From Priapulus caudatus (lineage: Eukaryota; Priapulida; Priapulimorpha; Priapulimorphida; Priapulidae): a stretch of 42,939 nucleotides of DNA. Numbering within the stretch: the first letter of the stretch is position 1; each line of letters opens with the position of its first letter. The stretch is taken from positions 38,377-81,315 of the forward strand of contig NW_014577351.1 in the NCBI RefSeq assembly GCF_000485595.1. The letters run 5' to 3'. Positions 1 to 10,470 of this stretch are shown here, one piece after another. A program made the position numbers and the translations under genes. The notes below the pieces were generated by a model, which worked only from the letters and a program-made list of their open reading frames with translations, was not told the origin of the DNA and did no database searches.

Positions 1-1102
<1,102 letters not shown>

Positions 1103-1165
1103 CACTTTCCAGCGCTCTTTGATGACATGGCCCGGCTGTACAAGGTCCTCGTGAGCCTCCCCCAT
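1103..1165 (-). CDS. TTBK: Tau-tubulin kinase, start-codon exon
   Basis: This exon gives the first 21 residues: ATG at 1165-1163, then a short acidic leader ending in VIKERWKV, which matches the block just before the kinase domain in TTBK proteins. The donor is GTG|gtgggt (intron from 1102). Joined to the next exon it reads [12 protein letters not shown] in phase 0 without loss or gain of residues, which fixes both splice sites. The start is supported by an in-frame TAG 15 nt upstream and by family alignment, in which TTBK has only a short leader before the domain. The leader itself is not conserved enough to be diagnostic. Confidence 0.85.
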
Positions 1166-1230
1166 GCCTAGGCTCTCAGCCTACGACTCAGCCTGCAACA
1201 GGAGATGCGGTATGAACGTGAGTAGAAAGA
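1166..1230 (-). other. 5' UTR piece and splice acceptor of the TTBK gene
   Basis: On the minus strand a pyrimidine-rich tract (about 1230-1201) leads into tgttgcag ending at 1193. This is a good acceptor, so the start-codon exon probably begins at 1192 with 27 nt of 5' UTR. At least one untranslated exon and the promoter should therefore lie at higher coordinates. I could not place them. Confidence 0.55.
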
Positions 1231-2385
1231 GAATGTGTAAACTGTGAAGCCAAACTGAATGCAAGCTGTTTGCACGCGTTTCCTTCCACAGCCCTATAAG
1301 GAATGAGTACACATTGATGATCGCGAATAACTTCAGCACTCTCCCATTCAAGTACATTCATGAGCACGATGGGTAAAACACTGACTGATTCCTTACAAGT
1401 AGGGACACAATCAATGCTCGCCAAATTTAAATGGGAATTGCAAACGTAGCAGACGAAATTTTATTCGTAAGGCCATAATAAAAATATTATCACCCAACCG
1501 ACCCACCAAAAAGATTTAAAAAATGCTATTGATCTTTCACATTCTTTTTTTTACAAATTGTATCATTGACACTGTACATGATATAAATCTGTAGGCAATA
1601 CATTATATGTACCAAGCAAAACAAACATTCAACATAAAAGCTATTAAAAGGTATCTCCACACAACCACACCGGAGCATGTAGACACCATGCAAAATTTGT
1701 AAAAAGACCAACCTCAAAATAAAAAAAGAAGCCTATCTACATACCCAAACTTTTCAGCCTGGGTCGGGTGAGGGCAAACAAAGATTTTTTTAATTGTGGC
1801 CTAACTGGAATGACCGACCGCTCAACCATCTACAGTATAGACCACTGGATGTGGTGTATTCATAGAGATGTTTGGCTACTTGGCTTGGCTTCAGCGATCA
1901 TGACCCATTTGTCACGACTAGCGAGCGATTAGTGCAGCCAGCCTCCCACATTACGGTGCAAACAGCAAACAATTAGGATGCTGATTGTGAACATCTCGCA
2001 GTGGACTATGAACCGACGTTTGACCTTTCTATGCAAACAAATATCCTGTATCCACACATTAAGACATTTCTCTGGGGAAAGGATATAAACAAGGGAGAGC
2101 CAGCGTGAAGGCATGAAGGGTAGCAATGCAAGTGCTCAGTCGATGCTGTGAAGTAGATTGCTGACAATGAAAAGCTAGTAATTAGGAGTAATTAGGAGTA
2201 ATTAGGAGTAATTAGAAGTAGCTAGTAAATAAGAGTGCGAGAAAGGGACATAAATACTTTTTAATAGTGAGTCATTGATCACACACTCACGATACGAAAA
2301 TTAGACAAATCATTGTTTTCAAACCGTTACTATGTTTTGTTATCAATGTCTTACTATACACTGCTATAAGGTTAGCTAAGTACAT
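1231..2385. other. Unrecognised spacer upstream of TTBK
   Basis: AT-rich DNA with only short chance reading frames on either strand. It may hold the TTBK promoter and an untranslated first exon, but no core promoter motif stood out. The only ordered sequence is a small tandem repeat at 2177-2216. Confidence 0.5.
2177..2216. repeat. 10-bp tandem repeat, about four copies
   Basis: The unit is AGTAATTAGG, three exact copies followed by one with a single change (AGTAATTAGA). Confidence 0.9.
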
Positions 2386-2640
2386 AACTGACAGGCTTCG
2401 CCGTCGGAGAAAACCACTCTAAGGAACCAGTCTAAAAAAAGGCCCCATCATTTACTCGACGGGGCTGATTTTCTCTAGATGGGGCGGATTTTTTTAAGTT
2501 GATGAATTGTGTAATAAAAGCTTTGAAATCTCGAAATTTGACGGCGCCGGAAGAAAAGCCCCGTCGATGTCGGAGACGGGCTGTTCACGGAGGCTTGGGC
2601 TGATCAGACCCCGTGAAAAAGCGAAGCCTGATAACTGACT
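2386..2640. mobile_element. Possible palindromic element with repeated GAYGGGGC word
   Basis: The 8-base word GATGGGGC/GACGGGGC or its complement occurs at 2442-2449 (inverted), 2458-2465, 2478-2485 and 2558-2565 (inverted), with a near match at 2575-2582. An 11-bp perfect inverted pair lies at 2456-2466 and 2557-2567. Loosely matching outer arms ending in AGGCTTCGC are present near 2386-2401 and 2621-2638. No clean target duplication was found, so the borders are uncertain. Confidence 0.4.
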
Positions 2641-3144
2641 TATTCGGCTGAGTGAGATAACCAAGACTCCTAGGATATTGTTGCTAGTTAGCGAGACCAA
2701 TTTACACATGCGCATTTAAAAGTTACTTTGTATCTTCACCCAACCTCTCTAGCGAGTCTTATGGTGCAGAACTCTGAATCTGCATTTCGCTTAAAGCACT
2801 ATCACAAGAATACGCCAGAATAAACTCTAATGAAGTGAAGCCAAGCATTCAAGTACCACCATATGAGCTGGGTTAGTTGAAAAAAACCAGTTCCATTTCC
2901 AATAATCGTCGTTCGTCAAATATTTGTGCACGTAACGAGATCGCTATTAAAGTGACTTCACTAAATCAATATATACTTGCAATGTATCTACAGATATTAT
3001 TCACTAACTACGATGGACATCTGCAGTGCCTTCAATGTTCCATAGCTACCAAACATCTGGCTGGAAGTTGGAGTTTTCAGCAAAACAAAAAGTGCACTCA
3101 TTATGGAACCGGGAGAGACGCCTGATATACTAACCCTGCACCAA
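2641..3144. other. Unrecognised spacer
   Basis: There is an 82-codon frame at 2877-3125 but no recognisable domain, splice context or codon bias. I see nothing definite here. Confidence 0.5.
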
Positions 3145-3336
3145 CAGGCACTTGAAACGTCTCAATAAAAAAAAGGTATAAAATAAACACGAAATGTATT
3201 TACTGCCAAAGTCTTAGTTAATGTTTCTCTACTCTATTTCGCATATTATTGTCGATAACTTGCTGTAAATGCCGTTTAAATGCTCATCTGCAACACACAA
3301 GTACACCGCACGCACGCCCTGTGCACAAACAACAAG
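3145..3336 (+). mobile_element. Single arm of a foldback element (same family as 25974-26426)
   Basis: It begins CAGGCACTTGAAACGTCTCA and runs through blocks such as AACACGAAATGTATTTACT, TGTCGATAACTTGCTGTAAA and GTGCACAAACAACAA. All of these reappear in the same order as each arm of the palindrome at 25974-26426. Here only one arm exists: after the AACAACAAGAA block the sequence becomes unrelated spacer. It is either a truncated copy or a solo arm. Confidence 0.85.
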
Positions 3337-3606
3337 AATAATTTACCAACCACAGGATACAATCATGCGAATCATACATAAATCATTACAAACAGAAATA
3401 AGCATGTGTGATGCCTAGTCCACTTGCTAGGCGATTCAGCATACTCGTGTTAGATGGTATAGGCAATCTGCATAAAGTGCATGATTGAAATCAGGTAATC
3501 AGGTAAGGACGAAATAGCTCACTTCGACTTTACTGGCTTCAGCATTTTACATATCTGGCTTTAGCATGACAGCATAGGTTCACATGCGATTGTCCACTAT
3601 CTGTGC

Positions 3607-4640
3607 TAATGCACAGTGTGCTGCTACTACTGCACAGTGTGCTGCTACTGCACAGTGTGCTGCTACTGCACAGTGTGCTGCTACTGCACAGTGTGCTGCT
3701 ACTGCACAGTGTGCTGCTACTGCACAGTTTGCCCGTGCCTACTACTGACACAGTGCGCTGCTACTACACAAGTGTACTGCCTACTCCCCACAGTGTGCTG
3801 CTACTGCCACAGGTGTTGCTGTACTACATGCACAGCTGTGCTGATTACTGCAACAGTGTGCTGCTTACTACTGCACAGTGTGCTACTACTGCACAGTGTG
3901 CTGCTACTACTGCACAGTGTGCTGCTACTGCACAGTGTGCTGCTACTGCACAGGTGCTGCTACTACTGCAAAGTGTGCTGTACTACTGCACAGTGTGCTG
4001 CGTACTACTATGCCACAGTGTGCTGCCTTACTGCACAGTGTGGCCACAGTGTTCTACTACTGCACAGTTGTGCTGCTACTGCACAGTGTACTGCTACTGC
4101 CATAGTGGTGCTGCTACTGACAGTGTGCTGCCTACTACTGCGCAAAAAGTTTTTTTTTTTTTTGTTGCTAGCTACTACTGCACAAGGTGTGCTGCTACTG
4201 CACAGGCTTGCCCTGCTACTGCCCACAGTGTGCTGCTACTACTGCAAAGTGTGCTGCTACTACTGCACAGTGTGCTGCTACTGCACAGTGTGCCACAGTG
4301 TGCTGCTACTGCAAAGTGTGCTGCTACTACTGCACAGTGTGCTGCTACTGCACAGTGTGCTGCTTACTGCCACAGTGTGCTGCTTACTACACAAGTGTGC
4401 TGCTACTGCACAGTGTGCTGCTACTGCACAGTGTGCTGCTACTGCACAGTGTGCTGATACTGCACAGTGTGCTGATACTGCACAGTGTGCTGCTACTGCA
4501 CAGTGTGCTGCTACTACTGCACAGTGTGCTGCTACTGCCCACAAGTGTGGGCTGCCCTACTACTGCACAGGGTGCTGCTTACTACTGCACAGTGTGGTGG
4601 GCTGCTACTGCACAGTGTGCTGCTACTGCACAGCTGCACA
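3607..4640. repeat. 18/21-bp minisatellite (CACAGTGTGCTGCTACTG)n
   Basis: This is a 1-kb tandem array of the 18-bp unit CACAGTGTGCTGCTACTG, mixed with a 21-bp form that has an extra CTA. Units are nearly identical at the left end (3611-3730) and near 4400-4530, and disordered by small indels in the middle. A run of T interrupts the array near 4150-4161. Because 18 and 21 are multiples of three, all frames stay open for long distances and give Cys/Leu/Tyr-rich spurious products. No gene is inferred. Confidence 0.95.
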
Positions 4641-4923
4641 CATTCCCACACGTATGCTTCCTACGCGCATTGAGCCGTATAAACAGACTGTGTGATAAAT
4701 ATGTGATAACATGTCAGTTTGGATTAGATGTGCAACCCAATGTGGAATAATAACATCTCTACAGGATAACGTAGCGTGCCGATTACATGGCGCTGTGAAC
4801 CTACTTTGACTATAGTGCTTTCTATACATATTCCATATTATTGTACACATTTACATGAAAACAAAATTTCATTCGAAAAATACAACATATAGGCCTACAA
4901 CATAAATATAACATATACAAAAA
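4641..4923. other. Spacer between minisatellite and MITE
   Basis: No gene is seen. The last 50 bases contain repeated TACAACATA-like words that also occur just right of the next element, which suggests that element was inserted into a short simple repeat. Confidence 0.5.
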
Positions 4924-5301
4924 CAGGGGTAGAAATAAGGGGGAAAAAAGAGATGGTCCACAGGACCATCTAGTTTGAAATTTAGATGGTCCTCCTAAAT
5001 TTTAGATGGTCCTCCTAATTTTGAAATTGCTTCTCTAAAAGTAATGCGGCGTGCAAGCGTAAGAAAGAGATTTTACATGGTGATAAAATGGTTTAATTAT
5101 TCACCTACTGATTGTAACAATGAATGTATCAAACGATACAGTAATTGTTTATTCACTTTAATAGTATATATTGGAACGTGGAAACTTCAAAGAAAATTAC
5201 CGTAAAATGGGACCAAAATATTGACGGACCATTGACTTTGAAAATCTGATGGTCCTCCTGATTATTTGATGGCCCCGGACCATCGCTTATTTCGACCCCT
5301 G
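4924..5301. mobile_element. Complete MITE with CAGGGGT termini and repeated GATGGTCC word
   Basis: A 378-bp non-autonomous element. The left end is CAGGGGTAGAAATAAG and the right end is CTTATTTCGACCCCTG, which are inverted repeats with one mismatch. The ends are bounded by an exact CAAAAA at 4918-4923 and 5302-5307, read as the target-site duplication. Just inside each end sits a small hairpin: GATGGTCC-ACA-GGACCATC at 4952-4970 and GATGGCCC..GGACCATC at 5268-5284. More copies of the word lie at 4985-4992, 5005-5012, 5226-5233 (inverted, one change) and 5248-5255. CAGGGG ends recall hAT elements, but the duplication seen is 6 bp, not 8, so the superfamily stays open. No coding capacity. Confidence 0.88.
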
Positions 5302-5437
5302 CAAAAATACAACATGTACAACACAAATATACAACATAACAGGCAGAATGCCATCAGCAAGCAGCAATCAGCTGGACAAGTTGCGTAAAGCTGTTCAAAA
5401 TGAACACCGAACATCGTGACAACAATATATAACAATA

Positions 5438-5836
5438 ATATCAGAAGTAGATAATAGGGAACCCCCTCTAATAGGGGATAATAATAGGGATAATAATAGG
5501 GGATAATAATAGGGGATAATAGGGTTCCCTATTATCAAGAGCTAGTAATACCTAGAATGTACAACGGAAAAACGCTGAATAAAGTGGATGCGAGGCGGCG
5601 TGAGGCATGTGGGAGGGGAGGTTTAGGAGCCAATATCTCAGCCTAGGAGTATCGTATTGACAAGCGGTTGGTCTTGTTTTAGAGATCAAAGAATTCTGCT
5701 TAATGCAATACCATAAAATTATTCTAGACTCGCAGGCAAAGTAGAATAATGTTGTCGTGAAATAGCACTATTTTCCCGTTTTCCCGTTGTACACTCTAGG
5801 TATTATTAGCTCTTGCTATTATCTACTCCTGATAAT
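5438..5836. mobile_element. MITE with a hairpin/minisatellite inserted in its left terminal repeat
   Basis: The right terminal repeat (about 5777-5836), reverse-complemented, reads ATTATCAGGAGTAGATAATAG, then CAAGAGCTAATAATACCTAG, then GTGTACAACGGGAAAACG. The left end carries the same blocks split in two: 5438-5457 and 5536-5574. Between them lie 78 bases (5458-5535) absent from the right arm. These contain a GATAATAGGGG-type minisatellite flanked by a perfect 14-bp inverted pair (5450-5463 and 5523-5536). About 200 bp of unrecognised sequence lies between the terminal repeats. Confidence 0.75.
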
Positions 5837-5994
5837 ATGTGTTGGTATAGAACAAGTTAGTTAGTTTCCCATTACCACTCAGCCTAAAGTATCACCTAAC
5901 ACTCACCTATATAATAGGTACTTTATTGGGCCAATTTCAGCCTGGAGGTTCTTAAAATCGCGGGTTCTTTTATGCGGGTGTTTAGTCCCAGGGA

Positions 5995-6150
5995 AAAAAT
6001 AAAATTTATTTTATCGGGGGCTACTTTTCAAGCTCGCGTGCATGAAAATAGCAGTCTAAAATTTGGTTTGCATTAAATTCTATGCAAATTTACGGGGGCT
6101 CTTTTTGGCATTTCGGGGGCTAATTCGCCCCGAGCCCCCGTGCATTTTTT
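5995..6150. repeat. Cluster of CGGGGGCT words, direct and inverted
   Basis: CGGGGGCT is at 6015-6022, 6093-6100 and 6114-6121, with the complement AGCCCCCG at 6133-6140, all set in AT-rich DNA. The last two form a hairpin. There is no terminal repeat or coding signal. Confidence 0.6.
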
Positions 6151-6800
6151 CCACTGGTGTTTACTGTATTGCAACTGAGGAGGTAAAAGCAAAAACTAAG
6201 TGTGACGTACAGCAGGATTACACATCGTTTTCATACCCTAGCTACTGCGTCTTAGTTATTTTTCCCCTACTGGCAGTACTGACCTTTCCCAGCTCAGCCC
6301 AACAGGGTGCATACTGGTGAATGCTGGTCCCCAACATGCTAAACAAATATTAGTGCGTACTCGGAAAACAATTTAGGTCACTTTTTAAAGTCAGTCAAAG
6401 TGCCATGCTGCGAATATATTTACAGTAGAAACAAAACCACTGTCTATTTTAGTACCACGTCGAAGCTAGCAAAGTCACTGGCTTCACAGCAGCAGCCCAG
6501 CATCTCAACCCTCTCCAAAACATCCGCTCCACCTATCAACCCAGCTCACTCGTCAAAACTTCATTCGCTCTTAAAAACCTGCTAAATTTAGTACATAATT
6601 TTCTTCCAGCCTGAAGATTTTTTCTCTGAAAGCATGTATTTACAAACGTGCTGTAAACAGGCGCGTGAAATCTCGTGGTTGGGCAAGCACACATCTGCCG
6701 ATGCAACACTTTTGCGATCTCTCTTCATTACAAAGCTCATTTTACATGGTTCAAGATGAAATAATACAACATTATCACAGCGAACGAGCTTGGCACTCAC
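6151..6800. other. Unrecognised spacer
   Basis: No gene, RNA or repeat is recognised here. The open frames are short and without family resemblance. Confidence 0.5.
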
Positions 6801-6802
6801 CC

Positions 6803-6878
6803 GCTCGCCTATAGATGTCCAGTGAAAATAATATCAGGCGAGTAAAAGCTAAAGCTGACTCGCCCATGTTGGCGAGTA
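6803..6878. repeat. Cluster of GGCGAGTA words, direct and inverted
   Basis: GGCGAGTA occurs at 6837-6844 and 6871-6878, with inverted ACTCGCC at 6858-6864 and GCTCGCC at 6803-6809. The layout resembles the clusters at 2442, 4952 and 6015 but uses a different word. Confidence 0.55.
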
Positions 6879-8580
6879 AAAACAATTGTCTAAAACTTTA
6901 ATCAAATGTTGGTTCCTAGCCACCTGAACCCACCTGCCCTGGCCGCTCAGCCGGCCGGCGAGACCGCATGAAAATCGGCTAGTGTGTCCAGTGTTCCGGT
7001 CGCAGTCGCGGTCGATTTTCGATTTCCCTATATATATATATTCCTACGCGGCGCTGATGCTAACGCATAGATAGATGATATTTCGGCTAGATACTAATTC
7101 TCAGCGATGCTACTACGTAGCTGCGCATCGTCCCGGCCGCACAGCCCACTCACATACTCTATCATCTTTGGCGATGCACAGAGCCGCATCCAGCTGCTGC
7201 CGACTCCCTCCCGCTGGCTGGCGAGTGAGTCAGCATCATTTCACTAGTAGTGCACGGGTAGTAATACGTTACTTGAAAGACTATGGAGCAACTAGATGAT
7301 CAAATAGGAATACAATATCTAAATTAAAAGGAGGAATTATTTAAGTTAATTAAAAATTTAAAAAACCAAACATATATGAAATACATTTATTATGATATAA
7401 TATTGTTATATATAATAAATGTTTTAAAAATTGATAAAATTAAGAAATTAATATATTGAAACAGTTCGAAACTGCAATCTTCTCGACTTAATTCTCATCG
7501 CATCCGTCGGTGGTTGCTATATTATTCTGCAACAGTAGCAGACGAAAGATCATGACCTGCCGACAACGCACTACTAAACGCAATATTAGTATCATTTCCA
7601 CAACAGGAAAACGAACCCATCCCGATAAATGTGCGTTCACTAAATGGTAATGGCATCAAGTAGAACAGAAGACACCTTACGGACGATCAATATTTCGAGA
7701 GACGTACGCCCAGACAGTAAAGCAGCTGCAGGGCGTCGACATTATATCTTACATGTCTAGCAGCAACGTCGCTCCCTCCCGATAGATCAACGAACCATCG
7801 GCTAAGCAGCGTCAGCATTATTATTCTTCCCTTGATGAAAGATCGATGCAGGACCATTACAGCATAAAATCGTTGAGCAACCAATCTTGCCACTAAAATC
7901 TATCAAGCAGACGGAGGAAACAGTTACTTAGTAATTTCCCTTGCTGAGCTCACACCTTGAATGTTGATCTAGATACTTAGTCTACACTTTATATTGGGGG
8001 TTATGACGAAACGCATAAAATTAAGGATTATATAAAAAAAGGCAACAAAGAGTAGCAAAACTAATTATTACAAGTAAAGTTAGCCCCCCCCTGCCTAATA
8101 AAATTAACACGAATGTAACCGCGAACATTAGGGAGTCGTTGATAAAGGAAGGTTGGTTGCAATTGTGAGGGGATGAGAAATTTAGCAGAGACAAACTCCA
8201 CAGTGTAAGGACTACAGACAGACTGAGACATTTACCTCGTAGACTATACACCATCAGGCATCACCCATCTACTACAGGGAACAAGGATCACTGTGATTAA
8301 TGTATGAACTGAATTACAATGGGTTTCTCTGGATGAACTTAGGAATTCTTACTTGTCTACGTCACGGAATAATTCAATCTGGTAAAGCTAGTACACGCGA
8401 TCACCACTCACACACACCAACATGTATTGTAAAGTACGTACATCACCCGCGCGGCCATATATCGACCAAGGAATCCCTTTATCGCGTAACTCAATAGGCC
8501 GCTTAATTTGACTTAAAGTTATATAATAACTAGGAAGAACGCTAGGCCATTCTTCTAGCTTTTCATTTTAACCCGGCTCC
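6879..8580. other. Unrecognised spacer with an AT-rich island
   Basis: No exon was recognised on either strand. About 7316-7460 is an almost pure A/T stretch, a possible scaffold-attachment or easily melted segment. A short (TA)n lies near 7027-7041. The rest is ordinary spacer. Confidence 0.5.
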
Positions 8581-8720
8581 CCACACACGCAAGCACGCAG
8601 ACACGCACGCACACCACACACGCACACACACGCGCGCATACACGCACACACACGCGCGCATACACGCACACACACACATGCACGCACACGCGCGCACACA
8701 CATGCACGCACACACGCATA
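8581..8720. repeat. (CA)n/(CG-CA) dinucleotide repeat
   Basis: An alternating purine-pyrimidine tract of ACAC, GCGC and CACGCA blocks, about 140 bp. It has Z-DNA-forming potential, and the cysteine/valine-rich reading frame across it is an artefact. Confidence 0.95.
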
Positions 8721-8870
8721 CCTTCACTGTGATACAGATTGTCCGGTAGCACGGAACGCTACTGTTTAGTTACATTGAGCAGAGAACTTACAAGCTACTG
8801 TAACAGCGACATCACGCCTGCACTGACTTATGGTACACCAGCCAATATAAGTAAATTTTTTTACTTTGGG

Positions 8871-9137
8871 GTGCATTTTTTGTTGACAGCAGGCATCCAT
8901 GCTAGATCAATGAGTCATAGGGTGGCGAAGAAAATGTGGGTGGATGTCACCCTAGATGTTGACCTTAAAGGTCATTTTCAAAGTCAAAAGGTCAAATAAG
9001 GTCAGATTTCGTGTTTTTCACATTGTGCATTAATTGACATCAATTTTGTTCGCTCTATCCATAGAAACTATTTTTAATATCAAAAACATGTATTTAGGCT
9101 GTTTAATTAACAAGTGAATTTTAATTTTTACACATAT
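8871..9137. repeat. Left terminal inverted repeat of the 1.6-kb transposon
   Basis: Pairs with 10203-10470. It starts GTGCATTTTTTGTT and ends near TTTTTACACATA. Confidence 0.9.
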
Positions 9138-9345
9138 GTGTATGGCATCGTGAAACACAAATGTGATTTTCTCGAAATGTGTTTATTGTGCATGTTAAAG
9201 TAATTTGCACACCAAAACTTTTGGATTTGCACACCAAAACTATCATACACGTTCAATAAACTACTTTGTCACTGTAAAATCCTAAACAATTATTTTGTTT
9301 GCAATTGCCACCTGTTTTATTTTTTCATCAAACACTGCTGTTTAG

Positions 9346-10219
9346 GGCTGTGAGAGATGGCAACTGGACTCTTCATCTTGCATCCTTTGCAGCCATGCTG
9401 CCATGGCTCACCATCTACGACCACACCAACTATGCTCGATGGGGACCGGTCTATCTCGCAGACATGAAACTCCTAGAGAAGACAGCGCCAGGGGTTCATG
9501 CAGAGTTCATTGCTGGGAACTTTGTTGTGAAGAAAACAAAAAGGCGCTTCAACCAAGTTCCTGCTGACCAGGCGACTGAGGGGATCAACAGAACATGCAA
9601 GATGCAAAATGGCATTATTGGCATTACCAGGAATGATCAAGCCAGGGACAAGTTTTGTATCACATGGTCAGAACAATCACGCATCACACAGAACATCAGA
9701 TCTCTCTACAACCTTGAAGACGATGAGGAAGAGACCACTTTCACCCGTTCTGATAGTTGTCCAGCACGCACAAGGCGTGATATTGATGATGTGATGAAGC
9801 TTGCCATACAAGTGACAAGATTTGATGTATTCCGAGTACACACTACCTTGGCTGAAGGAGATGGAGACTGTGACACGAACGGAAAAGACAATTTACCATT
9901 GGTATCACTGGCAACCAAATTTACTGCATCGAATGACGTGGTGAGAGATCTACTCACAGCTGAAGACCGAGGAAAGAAGCATGTTGTCACTAATGTAAAG
10001 CAACGCCTGATTGAGGGAACTGTCAGGTTTCATGACACACTGAAGAAGCACCACTCAAAAACCTTTGCTGATCTGTACAAAGCAAATGTATCTACTAAAC
10101 AGAATGTACAGAAAACAATCAAAGCTGACAGAAAGCTACTGCAGCAATTGCTCAATGCTGTCACCGCCGGGCGACCACTGGAAATGGCGGACTTTCATAT
10201 TATTATGTGTAAAAATTAA
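9346..10219 (+). CDS. 3' exon of a transposon-associated protein (HTNYARWGPVYLADM family)
   Basis: About 290 codons are open from a good acceptor (pyrimidine-rich tract ending gtttag at 9345) to TAA at 10217-10219. The product begins RAVRDGNWTLHLASFAAM and contains HTNYARWGPVYLADM, HAEFIAGNFVVKKTKRRFNQ, DQATEGINRTCK and IIGITRNDQARDKF. From memory, this is the hallmark block of a protein family found in many copies in cnidarian, sponge, lancelet and similar genomes, usually as the C-terminal part of longer proteins. I cannot name its catalytic activity. No ATG opens the frame before codon 17, so this is an exon rather than a complete gene, and its upstream exons are missing. The last codons and stop fall inside the right terminal repeat. 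The frame is intact, which points to recent activity or selection. Confidence 0.8.
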
Positions 10220-10470
10220 AATTCACTTGTTAATTAAACAGGCTAAATACATGTATTTTTGATAATAGAGATAGTTTCTATGGATAGAGCAGATAAAGTT
10301 GATGTCAATTAATGCACAATGTAAAAAAAAAAAATTTGACTTTATTTGACCGTTGACCTTGAAAATGACATTTAAGGTCAAAATCGATGGTGGCATCCAG
10401 TCACATTTTCTTCCCCACCCTATGACTGATTGATCTAGCATGGATGCCTGCTATTAACAAAAAATGCACT
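10203..10470. repeat. Right terminal inverted repeat of the 1.6-kb transposon
   Basis: Pairs with 8871-9137. It contains the stop codon of the exon and an A-rich run near 10323-10334 that is not matched in the left arm. Confidence 0.9.

Larger units (their letters stand above)
8871..10470 (+). mobile_element. 1.6-kb DNA transposon with about 267-bp terminal inverted repeats
   Basis: The left arm (8871-9137) and right arm (10203-10470) are inverted copies over their full length, roughly 85-90 % alike by eye. Shared blocks in order include GTGCATTTTTTGTT, GCAGGCATCCATGCTAGATC, CATTGTGCATTAATTGACAT, CTATCCATAGAAACTAT and TTTAATTAACAAGTGAATTT. Just inside the left arm, TTTGCACACCAAAACT is present twice (about 9211-9242). 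The interior holds one open exon. No convincing target duplication was found at the borders, which suggests an old insertion, so I cannot assign the superfamily. Confidence 0.9.

Noticed and set aside
3603-4750. Long Cys/Leu/Tyr/Thr-rich open frames (up to 359 codons)
   Set aside because: They are translations of the 18/21-bp minisatellite, whose period keeps frames open. All three plus frames and some minus frames are equally open.
9299-9345. N-terminal extension of the transposon exon
   Set aside because: The first codon of that frame is TTG, not ATG, and a splice acceptor ends at 9345, so the extension is more likely intron.
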